DNA of 12,756 nt from Collinsella sp. Lineage in GTDB: Bacteria; Actinomycetota; Coriobacteriia; Coriobacteriales; Coriobacteriaceae. The notes beneath the pieces were generated by a model, which ran no database searches, had not been told where the DNA came from, and saw only the letters and a program-made list of their open reading frames with translations. The stretch is taken from NCBI GenBank assembly GCA_031295725.1, contig JAUMNV010000065.1:1-12756 (forward strand), in the 5' to 3' direction. Every line of letters begins with the position of its first letter. Position 1 is the stretch's first letter. Positions 7,001 to 11,717 of the stretch are shown one piece after another. The position numbers were made by a program, and so were the translations under genes.

Positions 7001-7403
7001 CGCGGATGACGCCCTCAACGCGCTTTTCGCAGCAGCAGTCGAGGCACGTGCCAAGGTCGCGCCCGCCAAGGCCATCCTGGGCGAGAAGCAGGCCGCGGTG
7101 GACGAGCTCCAGCCCGGCTACGATGCGGCACTCGCCGCCTACGAGTCGGCGAAGTCCGACCGCATCGCAGCGGAGCAGAAGCTTTCCGATGAGATTGCAC
7201 GACAGGAGGCAAAGGAGGCGGCAAAGCAGCAGGCGGCATACACCCCGAAGCACCTCGCCGGCACGGATACCGCCCAGCCCGGCAGCCTCGCCCAGACCGG
7301 CGACCGCGCGGGACTCATCGGCGAGACGTTCGTCATCGGCGGTACCGTCCTCGTGGCAGCCGGCGTCTTCCTCGATCAAAAGAAGCGCCGCGAGCAGATG
7401 TAA
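4047..7403 (+). CDS. Sortase-anchored coiled-coil protein with a central CAP domain
   Basis: The 1118-residue product is a wall-attached surface protein. Residues about 20-54 form a long signal peptide (basic KKIHTPKGIAR, hydrophobic core, cleavage near AFA-QTG). Residues about 85-455 are Ala/Lys/Asp/Gln-rich helical heptads (DAAKAD, ADAQ, AAKQ units), predicted coiled coil. Residues about 456-685 form a globular CAP/SCP-like domain: VNDYRKSVGLSEL, FAENLAWNYG (Glu549), GHYMNI (His620), ELAVMGMATC. A second coiled coil spans about 686-1065. The C-terminus has LAQTG (1081-1085), a membrane segment and DQKKRREQM, a sorting signal of the LAxTG type used by actinobacterial housekeeping sortases. 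The ribosome site is weak (AAAAGGA is 14 bases before the ATG), but an in-frame TAG at 4017 rules out starts further upstream. The divergent XRE gene probably controls it. A stalk-like adhesin role is inference; the CAP domain's activity is unknown. Confidence 0.93.
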   Translation: MTQGKHFAAGGDHFAALPSKKIHTPKGIARLTVTAATMAAMTGSSLISPFAAFAQTGDGTTQHPAVMSPIAAHAGAASGTGAKSAAQTIADLQKAVDEAKAKEDAAKASYDEAAGPYNEAASARDQAKASYDSAVSAGTAADRAAMDEYARQVAEGKDAADAAGKDLEQAKAGLADAKADASEKDEAYQSAIKAAQDAQDALDKAKADAVGATPEAIRAAEQAVRDATDAVSRAQAELDNANATLADAQSKLVAAQSAKDSADAVLAAAQQNKDAADAKAAAASAAYEKAKADLAAAEAGASGPEYDAAKQKVADAETVLAAARVAQSQCESELEQAQSAAATAQTELNDAQAALSVKQQAAADAKSGVNAAQSALDAANAGLDAAKQANADAVAKLDVAKQAVKDAESAKAAADVELANAKAAKDTADAAVTAAQQKVDEAQAKLDSADAQLKQGAIGFFRAMGADDAVNIILNAKYAGKTEVGNSKDATSLDNMLNAIKWMKSVNDYRKSVGLSELHVTYKLIAGAIADANYSDTVLDHARQYDFAENLAWNYGIDPSGQWIEQEKGFFDKATEALYGVTGLVGKDAYDFYAKNGVAINHWIADNCHWENGSSGTVGHYMNIINPELAVMGMATCTKGTMSGLQTQCYTAEISGWSGSGWNMNPISVDEYEQKLTSYINGLKNAKSALDAAKADLASKQQAAAGAAATVQQKQDAADSAQAGVDAAKQGVADAQRAVDAAKADVAAKQQGVTDAQTELDAAKSDLDAANAAVDTAKSTVQQKQVAFDAANAAVTTVQSKLDAAKADTSAKQQSVADANADLAKFFQDVADAKKALDTAKSVHDAAAAGQVEKATVLAAAEQKADATARALADAQRAVDAAKADTGVAADRLTGSQTDLDDAQSNLDILTGLAAKLAEAQQREQDAVKAVNDTKAALDAAKADAIAAESLVSAAEQAKAQADAKLSKLNSIDTGAAIASGHDVNADDALNALFAAAVEARAKVAPAKAILGEKQAAVDELQPGYDAALAAYESAKSDRIAAEQKLSDEIARQEAKEAAKQQAAYTPKHLAGTDTAQPGSLAQTGDRAGLIGETFVIGGTVLVAAGVFLDQKKRREQM

Positions 7404-7410
7404 AAGCGAG

Positions 7411-7449
7411 CCGGGCGTTGGATATCGGCTGGTGCCCAACGCCCGGTTT
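7411..7449 (+). terminator. Intrinsic terminator of the surface protein gene
   Basis: CCGGGCGTTGG (7411-7421) pairs perfectly with CCAACGCCCGG (7436-7446) across a 14-base loop, followed by TTT. It lies eight bases after the stop codon. The T run is short, so some read-through into the exported-protein gene that follows is possible. Confidence 0.7.
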
Positions 7450-7468
7450 CATGGGCAGGGAGATCGGT

Positions 7469-8122
7469 GTGAGAACAAAGGCTATTATCGTTGCGCTTCT
7501 GGTGTGCCTTTCGGCACCTCAACTTGGATGTGCCAGCGTTGCAAAGCAAGGAAGCGGCTCTACGGAAAGGGCCGCCACAGCGGTAAAGAATAAAGACAAA
7601 AAGAAGCCAAGCGAAGAAAAGGCGGCGCAAACCTCTGGAACCAAGACCGAGGAGAAGAAAGAATCCGACGGCAAGGACCAGAAGTCCGATGACTCCAAGA
7701 AGGAGGACAACAAGTCCTCCGACTCGTCGAAGTCGGATAGCAAGGGAGATTCCTCCCAGTCTAAGCAGAATTCCGGCAATTCGCAGGGTTCCGGCAGCAC
7801 TAACTCTTCTTCCAACAGCGGTAGCCAGAAGAAGTGGGTTGCCGAGCAGGGCCACTGGGAGACCGACTACGGCCAGGTCTGGGTCCCGAACGTCGTGTAC
7901 GTGCGTCATGAGCGCTACTGGGTTGTTACCCCCAACGGTAACGTCGGGCCGTTCGATTCAAAGTCTGCTGCAAATACCTGGGTTTATAACGACATGGTTA
8001 GTGGTGGCAAGGGTGGCTCCCTGCTCGATGACTCCTACACCACCAGCGAGGACCAGGGGCATTACGAGCAGCAGGCGACCGGCAGGCACTGGATCGTCGA
8101 CGTGGCCGGTCATTGGGAGTAA
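7469..8122 (+). CDS. Exported Ser/Lys-rich protein with a C-terminal GHWE domain
   Basis: The product is 217 residues from GTG 7469, chosen because AGGGAG lies about six bases upstream. An in-frame ATG at 7451 has no ribosome site, and a TTG at 7418 falls inside the preceding terminator. Residues 1-21 (MRTKAIIVALLVCLSAPQLG, then Cys21) form a signal peptide with a near-lipobox: Gly and Leu fit, Gln at -3 does not. It may therefore be a lipoprotein or a normally cleaved protein. Residues about 25-120 are disordered Ser/Lys/Glu/Asp/Asn-rich linker suited to spanning the wall. Residues 121-217 form a compact Trp/His/Tyr-rich domain: WVAEQGHWE, VWVPNVVYVRHERYWVV, GPFDSKSAA, DQGHYEQQ and HWIVDVAGHWE. 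GH[WY]E repeats of this type occur in Coriobacteriia surface proteins; the function is unknown. It follows the sortase-anchored gene and may act with it at the surface. Confidence 0.82.
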   Translation: MRTKAIIVALLVCLSAPQLGCASVAKQGSGSTERAATAVKNKDKKKPSEEKAAQTSGTKTEEKKESDGKDQKSDDSKKEDNKSSDSSKSDSKGDSSQSKQNSGNSQGSGSTNSSSNSGSQKKWVAEQGHWETDYGQVWVPNVVYVRHERYWVVTPNGNVGPFDSKSAANTWVYNDMVSGGKGGSLLDDSYTTSEDQGHYEQQATGRHWIVDVAGHWE

Positions 8123-8172
8123 TGGGCATCGTTCCTCTTCTCTTCCATTCGGTAAATGTTTATTTATTTGTG

Positions 8173-8196
8173 GGCGGCCGGTTCGGCCGCCTTTTT
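8173..8196 (+). terminator. Strong intrinsic terminator
   Basis: GGCGGCCG (8173-8180) pairs with CGGCCGCC (8184-8191) across GTT, followed directly by TTTTT. It lies about 50 bases after the exported-protein stop codon. Confidence 0.9.
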
Positions 8197-8347
8197 AGAC
8201 GCCCAGTCTGGGAGCAAGCGATAGGAAAGCAATCAAACGAGAGGCCGTTCCAAAAGAATCCGGCGGTGCAGGATGCTTCGGGCAAAACCGTTCGCAAATC
8301 GGTAAGGTCTTCCATCAACTTGCTCCAGCCCTCGCCCGGAGTCCGCT

Positions 8348-8445
8348 GCGCGGGACTCATCGGCGAGACGTTCGCCATCGGCGGTACCGTCCTTGTGGCG
8401 GCCGGCGTCTTCCTCGACCAGAAGAAGCGCCGCGGGCAGATGTAG
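8348..8445 (+). pseudogene. Decayed copy of a sortase sorting signal
   Basis: The 98 bases 8348-8445 match 7306-7403, the end of the large surface gene, at 91 positions by hand count. They read AGLIGETFAIGGTVLVAAG and then a basic tail ending RRGQM-stop. Immediately upstream the LAQTG coding sequence is destroyed by base changes and a net two-base loss (CTCGCCCGGAGTCC here against CTCGCCCAGACCGG). The frame upstream has no signal peptide and runs back through the terminator at 8173-8196. This is the 3' end of a second, lost sortase-anchored gene or a partial duplication. Five of the seven differences are synonymous, suggesting the copy was once under protein-level selection. Confidence 0.78.
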
Positions 8446-8467
8446 GACAAATCGCATAACGACTCGG

Positions 8468-8500
8468 AAAGGGGAATCCCGCAAAAGGGATTCCCCTTTT
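8468..8500 (+). terminator. Strong intrinsic terminator after the sortase remnant
   Basis: AAAGGGGAATCCC (8468-8480) pairs perfectly with GGGATTCCCCTTT (8487-8499) across GCAAAA. The A-rich 5' flank and T-rich 3' flank allow it to work from either strand. Its survival shows that the remnant is a true gene end. Confidence 0.88.
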
Positions 8501-8653
8501 GCGTTTCGCCCGACACGGGTCGTTGAGGCAGCTTCAGCTTACGGACTGCGGATTAAACCGATCTACAGCTGTGACTATATGTCTGTGAGCACATGTTAGC
8601 CTGGTCTTATGGTCACATATTTTTAAGAGCGCCTATGTTTTACCGACCGTTTG

Positions 8654-8878
8654 TCAGTGCTTATTGAACAACCAGTCGAACCCGGGCTTACCGAGAGTCT
8701 GGCGCATCTGGCCGGTCTGAAACTCGGTATGGGTCCCGTCGGGGCCAATGACCGTGTTCATACCACCGGCTCACGGAACGACCGTCTTGGTCTCACCGGT
8801 CGTGAGGTCGATTCTCATGTTGCCGACCTGGTTCTCGACGTGCATCTGTCCGTCGCTGCCAAGTACGTTCTGGAGCAT
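8654..8878 (-). pseudogene. Small gene interrupted by an in-frame TGA
   Basis: A strong ribosome site (AAGGAGG, 8884-8890) stands five bases before ATG 8878. The frame reads MLQNVLGSDGQMHVENQVGN and on to KTVVP, then TGA (8771-8773). The same frame continues AGGMNTVIGPDGTHTEFQTG to KPGFDWLFNKH and a normal TGA at 8654-8656. The two halves share a motif, G-x-DG...Q-x-G-x-MR (GSDGQMHVENQVGNMR against GPDGTHTEFQTGQMR). This indicates one protein with an internal repeat of about 73 residues. The simplest reading is a nonsense mutation, for example from TGG or CGA. Re-initiation at the ATG 12 bases after the TGA, or read-through, are alternatives. No membrane segment is present and I do not recognise the family. 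Block A of the 11-bp boxes lies 72 bases upstream. Confidence 0.62.
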
Positions 8879-8949
8879 GTCCGCCTCCTTGAAATCGTCT
8901 TCTTGCCGACAGTATGCCCGAAACGAAGAGGGACGCAGCATGAGTTGAA

Positions 8950-8999
8950 TCTATAATTCTTCTATAAGGTTTCTAGGGATTTTCTAGAAGAATTATAGA
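8950..8999. repeat. Block A: five 11-bp-spaced TCTAG-type boxes in a 15-bp inverted repeat
   Basis: TCTAT (8950), TCTAT (8961), TCTAG (8972), TCTAG (8983) and TATAG (8994) are each 11 bases apart. The outer arms TCTATAATTCTTCTA (8950-8964) and TAGAAGAATTATAGA (8985-8999) are perfect inverted copies. The same box type is found next to parA and at 2183-2220. Likely a binding array for the RHH partition protein. Confidence 0.8.
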
Positions 9000-9064
9000 A
9001 ATAAATTGTTGGCTTCCGGGTGTTGAGGCGTCTGGATTTGGCTATCTTCCTGCGGTAATACCGG

Positions 9065-9142
9065 TTAATAGACGAATTTTCAGGGTCTTTAGGTTAATAG
9101 TCGCTAATAGTCAGGTGCATGGGCACTATTAGGAACTATTAG
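9065..9142. repeat. Symmetric array of TAATAGT sites
   Basis: TTAATAGT (9094-9101) and CTAATAGT (9104-9111) face ACTATTAG (9125-9132) and ACTATTAG (9135-9142). Members of each pair are 10 bases apart, and the two pairs are arranged as a dyad around a 13-base centre at 9112-9124. A further TTAATAG lies at 9065-9071. The layout suits a dimer-of-dimers regulator or a recombination, resolution or nicking site. No gene overlaps it. Confidence 0.6.
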
Positions 9143-9236
9143 GCTGAAGGCGAGCGATACACTTTGGATGGCGGCGCGGTGGGCGCCTGGTCATTTCCTT
9201 CCACCTTAATCTGCTTGTCTGCCGCGCCGTCGCTTC

Positions 9237-9410
9237 TCAAATAGCTAGGCCAAATCGAAGAACGCGCGGGGCGCCGGTGATCAACCCGAGAATGCCGATG
9301 GCACGGATAAGGCGGGGATGACGGCCGAAGTCGTTCGGCCATACGGTAAGGACCGTTGCAAAACCGAGGTGGCCCAGAAGTGCAAACACTTGCCAAAAGC
9401 CAGCCACCAC
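9237..9410 (-). CDS. 57-residue membrane protein
   Basis: On the minus strand GTG 9410 follows GGAGG (9416-9420) by five bases. It opens a 57-codon frame ending TGA 9237-9239. The sequence MVAGFWQVFALLGHLGFATV, then LTVWPNDFGRHPRLIRAIGI and LGLITGAPRVLRFGLAI, predicts two membrane helices joined by a short charged turn (PNDFGRHPRLIR). A tandem GTG one codon later could also be used. It is divergent from the par operon, with block B of the boxes between them, so the partition protein may also regulate it. I cannot name the family. Small two-helix plasmid proteins can be toxins, exclusion proteins or accessory maintenance factors, but nothing here decides that. An overlapping open frame on the same strand (9139-9441) is less protein-like. 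Confidence 0.6.
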   Translation of the reverse strand: MVAGFWQVFALLGHLGFATVLTVWPNDFGRHPRLIRAIGILGLITGAPRVLRFGLAI

Positions 9411-9490
9411 AACCCCCTCCCTCTCCCAACTGAGTCTTCATTTATCGTATCAAGGCGCAAACCAGAAAGGTACGCGTGATCGTGATTGTA

Positions 9491-9540
9491 TCTAGAAATC
9501 TTCTAGTAAGTTTCTATAAAACTTCTAGAGTATTTCTAGA
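9491..9540. repeat. Block B: five 11-bp-spaced TCTAG boxes upstream of parA
   Basis: TCTAG or TCTAT starts at 9491, 9502, 9513, 9524 and 9535, exactly one helical turn apart. The outer arms TCTAGAAAT (9491-9499) and ATTTCTAGA (9532-9540) are inverted copies. It lies between the divergent 57-residue membrane protein and parA. Best read as the centromere (parS/parC-like) or upstream operator of the ParA-RHH system. Confidence 0.82.
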
Positions 9541-9579
9541 TTTGCAGGGATTCATGGGTTATGGAGCATTGCGGTGCGG

Positions 9580-9585
9580 TAAAAT
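9580..9585 (+). promoter_or_regulatory. Possible -10 element of the par operon
   Basis: TAAAAT (9580-9585) lies just before block C. A good -35 is not evident; TTATGG (9559-9564) would give a short 15-base spacer. RNA would start near 9592, inside block C, so a protein bound to those boxes would repress the operon. Confidence 0.4.
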
Positions 9586-9588
9586 GAA

Positions 9589-9615
9589 TCTAGAAGGTTT
9601 CTAGAAATGTTCTAG
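9589..9615. repeat. Block C: three 11-bp-spaced TCTAG boxes at the parA start
   Basis: TCTAG starts at 9589, 9600 and 9611, each followed by AA. The array ends eight bases before the ATG at 9623 and covers the predicted transcription start. Likely the autoregulatory operator of parA and its RHH partner. Confidence 0.8.
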
Positions 9616-9643
9616 AAGAATTATGGAAAGGACCGGTGCAAAA

Positions 9644-10249
9644 ATGATCGTTTCGCTGATCAATCTGAAGGGCGGTGTGGGCAAGACGACGAGCTGCATC
9701 GCGCTCGCGACGGCCGCCGCTCGCGACGGCAAGGAAGTCGTCGTACTCGACGCTGACCCGCAAGGATCGGCCACCTTCTGGGCCGATAACGCCGAGGACA
9801 ACGGCGAGGAACTTCCCTTCGCCGTCGACGCCGCGAACCCCGCAACCGTCAAACGGGCGGCGAAGAAGTTCAAAGGCGATCCGGGCCGCTGGGCCTTCAT
9901 CGATTGCCCACCCAATGGGGCCATCTTGGACGCGGCGCAGGACGCGTCGGACTTCGTCATCGTGCCGACTGGCACCGGCAACGCAGACCTCGTGAAAACG
10001 GCCGAGACCGTGAAAACGATGGAAGCGAACGGGAGGCCGTACGCCGTGCTTCTTACCCGCGTGCTGACGAACACCAACGGTTTCAAGGCTGCGCAGGAAA
10101 ACCTTGCCGCCGGCGGTATTTCCTACTTCGACACGGCGATCCGCCAGAAGGAGGACCTGAAGGGCTACTTCGGGCTGCCGTTCGGATCGGCACTCTACGG
10201 ATACGATGACGTCTACAGCGAGCTCAGGGAGGCCCTGAATGGCCGTTAA
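9644..10249 (+). CDS. parA: ParA-family partition ATPase
   Basis: The 201-residue product is a small ParA/ParF-type deviant-Walker ATPase that moves plasmid copies apart by ATP-dependent interaction with the nucleoid. The P-loop KGGVGKTT is at residues 9-16, with the signature Lys9. The A' motif DADPQGS is at 36-42, Walker B FIDCPP at 85-90, and PTGTGNADL follows near 108. There is no N-terminal helix-turn-helix, which places it with the short type Ib class. In that class the partner protein is the operon repressor. I chose ATG 9644 because MIVSLINLKGG is the usual family start; ATG 9623, seven codons upstream, is also possible. The ribosome site AAAGGA (9626-9632) is 11 bases away. The next gene overlaps its stop by 11 bases. 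Three operator boxes lie immediately upstream. Confidence 0.94.
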   Translation: MIVSLINLKGGVGKTTSCIALATAAARDGKEVVVLDADPQGSATFWADNAEDNGEELPFAVDAANPATVKRAAKKFKGDPGRWAFIDCPPNGAILDAAQDASDFVIVPTGTGNADLVKTAETVKTMEANGRPYAVLLTRVLTNTNGFKAAQENLAAGGISYFDTAIRQKEDLKGYFGLPFGSALYGYDDVYSELREALNGR

Positions 10250-10496
10250 AAATAACTTCAATGCATTTGCCAACAACAACACCAAGCCGGCCAAAAAGCG
10301 CCTCATGGACAACCAGGACACCGCACACAAGGGTGATGCCGGGACCGACGAGCGCAAGATGATTACGTTTTACGTGTCGGCAAAGAAGCACGCAGCCCTG
10401 AAGGCCTACTGCAAGCAGGAGGGCAGGACGATGACAGCTGTGATGCAGAACGCTGTCGATGAACTGCTTAAAGAGGCGGAAAACGAAGACCGATAG
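10239..10496 (+). CDS. Ribbon-helix-helix ParB/ParG-like partition partner
   Basis: The product is 85 residues. The first 40 or so are basic, Asn/Lys-rich and probably flexible. The C-terminal half KMITFYVSAKKHAALKAYCK, then QEGRTMTAVMQNAVDELLKE, has the strand-helix-helix pattern of the ribbon-helix-helix fold. This matches type Ib centromere-binding proteins such as ParG: a mobile N-tail that stimulates the ATPase and a dimeric fold that binds repeated boxes. Its ATG lies inside the end of parA (11-base overlap), so translation is coupled. The natural target is the TCTAG box array upstream of parA; that link is inference from position and fold. It probably represses its own operon. Confidence 0.85.
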   Translation: MAVKNNFNAFANNNTKPAKKRLMDNQDTAHKGDAGTDERKMITFYVSAKKHAALKAYCKQEGRTMTAVMQNAVDELLKEAENEDR

Positions 10497-10530
10497 GTTA
10501 GTTTCGGAATCGATGAGAAAAGGAGCCGAT

Positions 10531-10938
10531 ATGACTCAAAGCGAGAAACGCAGGAAGCTCAGCGGCGACATCACCACGGAGCTCTGTGGGCTCAGCGGGC
10601 TTTCGCAGGTGATGAACACATCCGAAAACGAAGCCCTGTTCGCGCTGGCCGACCTTCTCGGCCCAGCCGTAAACCGATTGCTCGGCCTGCTCGAAGAGAG
10701 CGACAATATTGATTCGTTCACCATCCCAGAGGATGCCATCGAAGACTCGACGAAAACGGCCGAGGAGACGCGCGCCGAAATTTACGACAAGTTCGCCATC
10801 GAGCTTCATGGCCTAAAGGGCCTCGCAATGGCAATGGAGGAATCAGGGAGTGAAATCACGCTCGCTCTTTCAGACCTTCTAGGACCAGCCGTAAACCGAT
10901 TGCTCAATCTGATTGAAGAATTGGAACAAGCATCCTGA
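10531..10938 (+). CDS. Unknown protein with two internal repeats, third gene of the par operon
   Basis: The 135-residue product starts at ATG 10531; AAAGGAG lies five bases upstream, so the in-frame ATGs further upstream are not needed. It is mostly helical and hydrophilic and contains two copies of a 43-44-residue unit. Copy one (about 14-56) has ELCGLSGL and ADLLGPAVNRLLGLLEE. Copy two (about 87-130) has ELHGLKGL and SDLLGPAVNRLLNLIEE. DNA for the conserved core is also nearly identical (GCCGTAAACCGATTGCTC in both), suggesting a fairly recent duplication. The linker (57-86) is acidic. It begins 34 bases after the RHH gene and probably shares its transcript, ending at the terminator at 10981. 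No signal or membrane segment. I do not recognise the family; a role in partition or stability is suggested only by context. Confidence 0.8.
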   Translation: MTQSEKRRKLSGDITTELCGLSGLSQVMNTSENEALFALADLLGPAVNRLLGLLEESDNIDSFTIPEDAIEDSTKTAEETRAEIYDKFAIELHGLKGLAMAMEESGSEITLALSDLLGPAVNRLLNLIEELEQAS

Positions 10939-10971
10939 TATCGCATTTCGCGAACATATCTTAATCAAACG

Positions 10972-11226
10972 TCAGTCAAGAAGAGCACTGGAAGGTGCTT
11001 TTTCTTTCTTGTAGGCTCTCAGATCCGATTTAAGGCATCGAAATAATGCAGTCTGAGGAATACGGTCGAATTGGTTCCAAAGTGTCAGATATTCGATTCT
11101 GTGGCCGTTTCCGTGGTCTAGACGTGAGGTCGACTGAATGTCGGAATGGATAGCAGCTGAAAAAGATGCCCTATCTGTAGTCACCTCACGATTGCAAAAA
11201 GACGTTCGTCTTTCAGTGAGTTTCAA
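10972..11226 (-). CDS. Possible small gene or gene remnant
   Basis: A minus-strand frame of 84 codons begins at TTG 11226 and ends at TGA 10972-10974. Its C-terminal half, RIEYLTLWNQFDRIPQTALF, then RCLKSDLRAYKKEKAPSSALLD, looks like ordinary protein. The N-terminal part is less convincing. An in-frame TAG lies just upstream, there is no ATG at the front and no clear ribosome site. The end overlaps the terminator of the par operon. It may be the 3' part of a lost gene. I do not recognise the family. Confidence 0.28.
   Translation of the reverse strand: MKLTERRTSFCNREVTTDRASFSAAIHSDIQSTSRLDHGNGHRIEYLTLWNQFDRIPQTALFRCLKSDLRAYKKEKAPSSALLD
10981..11005 (+). terminator. Intrinsic terminator of the par operon
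   Basis: AAGAGCAC (10981-10988) pairs with GTGCTTTT (10995-11002) across a six-base loop, with one G-T pair, and more T residues follow. It lies 42 bases after the 10531-10938 stop codon. Confidence 0.72.
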
Positions 11227-11261
11227 GCAAGGGTTCTAGGCCACTTGTGGCCCTCTCTCTT

Positions 11262-11282
11262 AATTCTCAATTCTCTTTTCTC
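11262..11282. other. AT-rich tandem 7-mers, candidate origin unwinding element
   Basis: AATTCTC (11262-11268), AATTCTC (11269-11275) and TTTTCTC (11276-11282) form three tandem 7-mers in an AT-rich, pyrimidine-rich stretch beside the iterons. This is the usual place and make-up of the strand-opening element in iteron plasmids. A GGCCAC/GTGGCC hairpin (11239-11252) lies just outside. Assignment rests on layout. Confidence 0.5.
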
Positions 11283-11299
11283 TACATATATAGGGACAT

Positions 11300-11418
11300 G
11301 TACTCATGCAACGTTAACCCCTATTTATCACGTACTGATGCAACATAAATGTGTACTCATGCAACGCTATGTGCGTACTCATGCAACGTTATGTACTGAT
11401 GCAACGTTGCATCAGTAC
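11300..11418. repeat. Iteron array, candidate replication origin
   Basis: The 14-mer GTACTSATGCAACR occurs five times on the plus strand, starting at 11300, 11332, 11353, 11375 and 11393. It occurs once inverted at 11405-11418. Copies two to four are 21-22 bases apart (two helical turns). The last direct copy and the inverted copy overlap by two bases to make a perfect 26-bp palindrome (11393-11418). Such arrays bind the initiator protein encoded nearby and set copy number. The palindrome may be the autorepression operator. Confidence 0.85.
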
Positions 11419-11463
11419 GCGTTAAGGGGTTATGACAACGCATTCAACCGTGAAGAAATAGAT

Positions 11464-11492
11464 TTGAACATCGTGATATATACGGATATACT
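11464..11492 (+). promoter_or_regulatory. Promoter of the cop-rep operon
   Basis: TTGAAC (11464-11469) and TATACT (11487-11492) are separated by exactly 17 bases. RNA would start near 11499, about 30 bases before the RHH gene at 11529. The spacer carries a near repeat, GATATATAC and GGATATAC, which could be the RHH protein's operator. Confidence 0.65.
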
Positions 11493-11528
11493 ATTTGCAA
11501 TGTAAATTCGGCCAGAAAGGTATTTGAG

Positions 11529-11717
11529 ATGGAATCCAAGAAGGACGCAACTCCGTCCAAGAAGCGCGTGTTGCTCACCCTTCCCGTTGAGCTCGTGGAT
11601 TATCTTACCGAGGTTACCGAGCAGACCGGAATGAACAAGTCCGGGTATATCGGCGTGCTTTTGCGCAACCAGATGCTTCATGAGCGCGAGGATCGGGCTG
11701 GCGATGAGGAAAAATAG
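11529..11717 (+). CDS. CopG-like ribbon-helix-helix regulator
   Basis: The product is 62 residues. AGAAAGG lies eight bases before the ATG. The core KKRVLLTLPVELVDYLTEVT, then EQTGMNKSGYIGVLLRNQML, is a textbook ribbon-helix-helix fold: a short beta strand (RVLLTLP) followed by two helices separated by TGMNKS. The C-terminal tail is acidic. The gene lies between the iterons and the initiator gene, the position of copG-type transcriptional repressors that limit initiator synthesis. Its stop overlaps the following leader frame. It probably binds the promoter at 11464-11492 and so controls plasmid copy number; this is inference from fold and location. It is unlike the par-operon RHH protein in length and sequence. 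Confidence 0.82.
   Translation: MESKKDATPSKKRVLLTLPVELVDYLTEVTEQTGMNKSGYIGVLLRNQMLHEREDRAGDEEK

Noticed and set aside
4188..7439. An antisense open frame of more than 1000 codons opposite the surface protein
   Set aside because: It is a by-product of the repetitive Ala/Lys/Asp codons on the plus strand. It has a biased Leu/Gly/Cys/Arg make-up and no ribosome site.
8113..8445. A 110-codon gene ending in a sortase-like tail
   Set aside because: It runs through the strong terminator at 8173-8196, lacks a signal peptide and lacks an intact LAQTG. Only the tail is meaningful, as a remnant.
8760..8800. Selenocysteine insertion at the in-frame TGA
   Set aside because: Only a weak hairpin with G-T pairs follows, no selenoprotein-like motif surrounds the codon, and no selenocysteine machinery is in view.
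8651..8956. A plus-strand 101-codon frame
   Set aside because: It is the shadow of the minus-strand gene at 8654-8878, which has a strong ribosome site and internal repeat pattern.
9139..9441. A 100-codon minus-strand frame
   Set aside because: It is Pro/Arg/Ser-rich and poorly protein-like. The overlapping 57-codon frame has a ribosome site and two clear membrane helices.
11300..11418. A CRISPR array
   Set aside because: Repeats are only 14 bases, spacings are irregular (18-32 bases), one copy is inverted, and a replication initiator gene follows. These are iterons.
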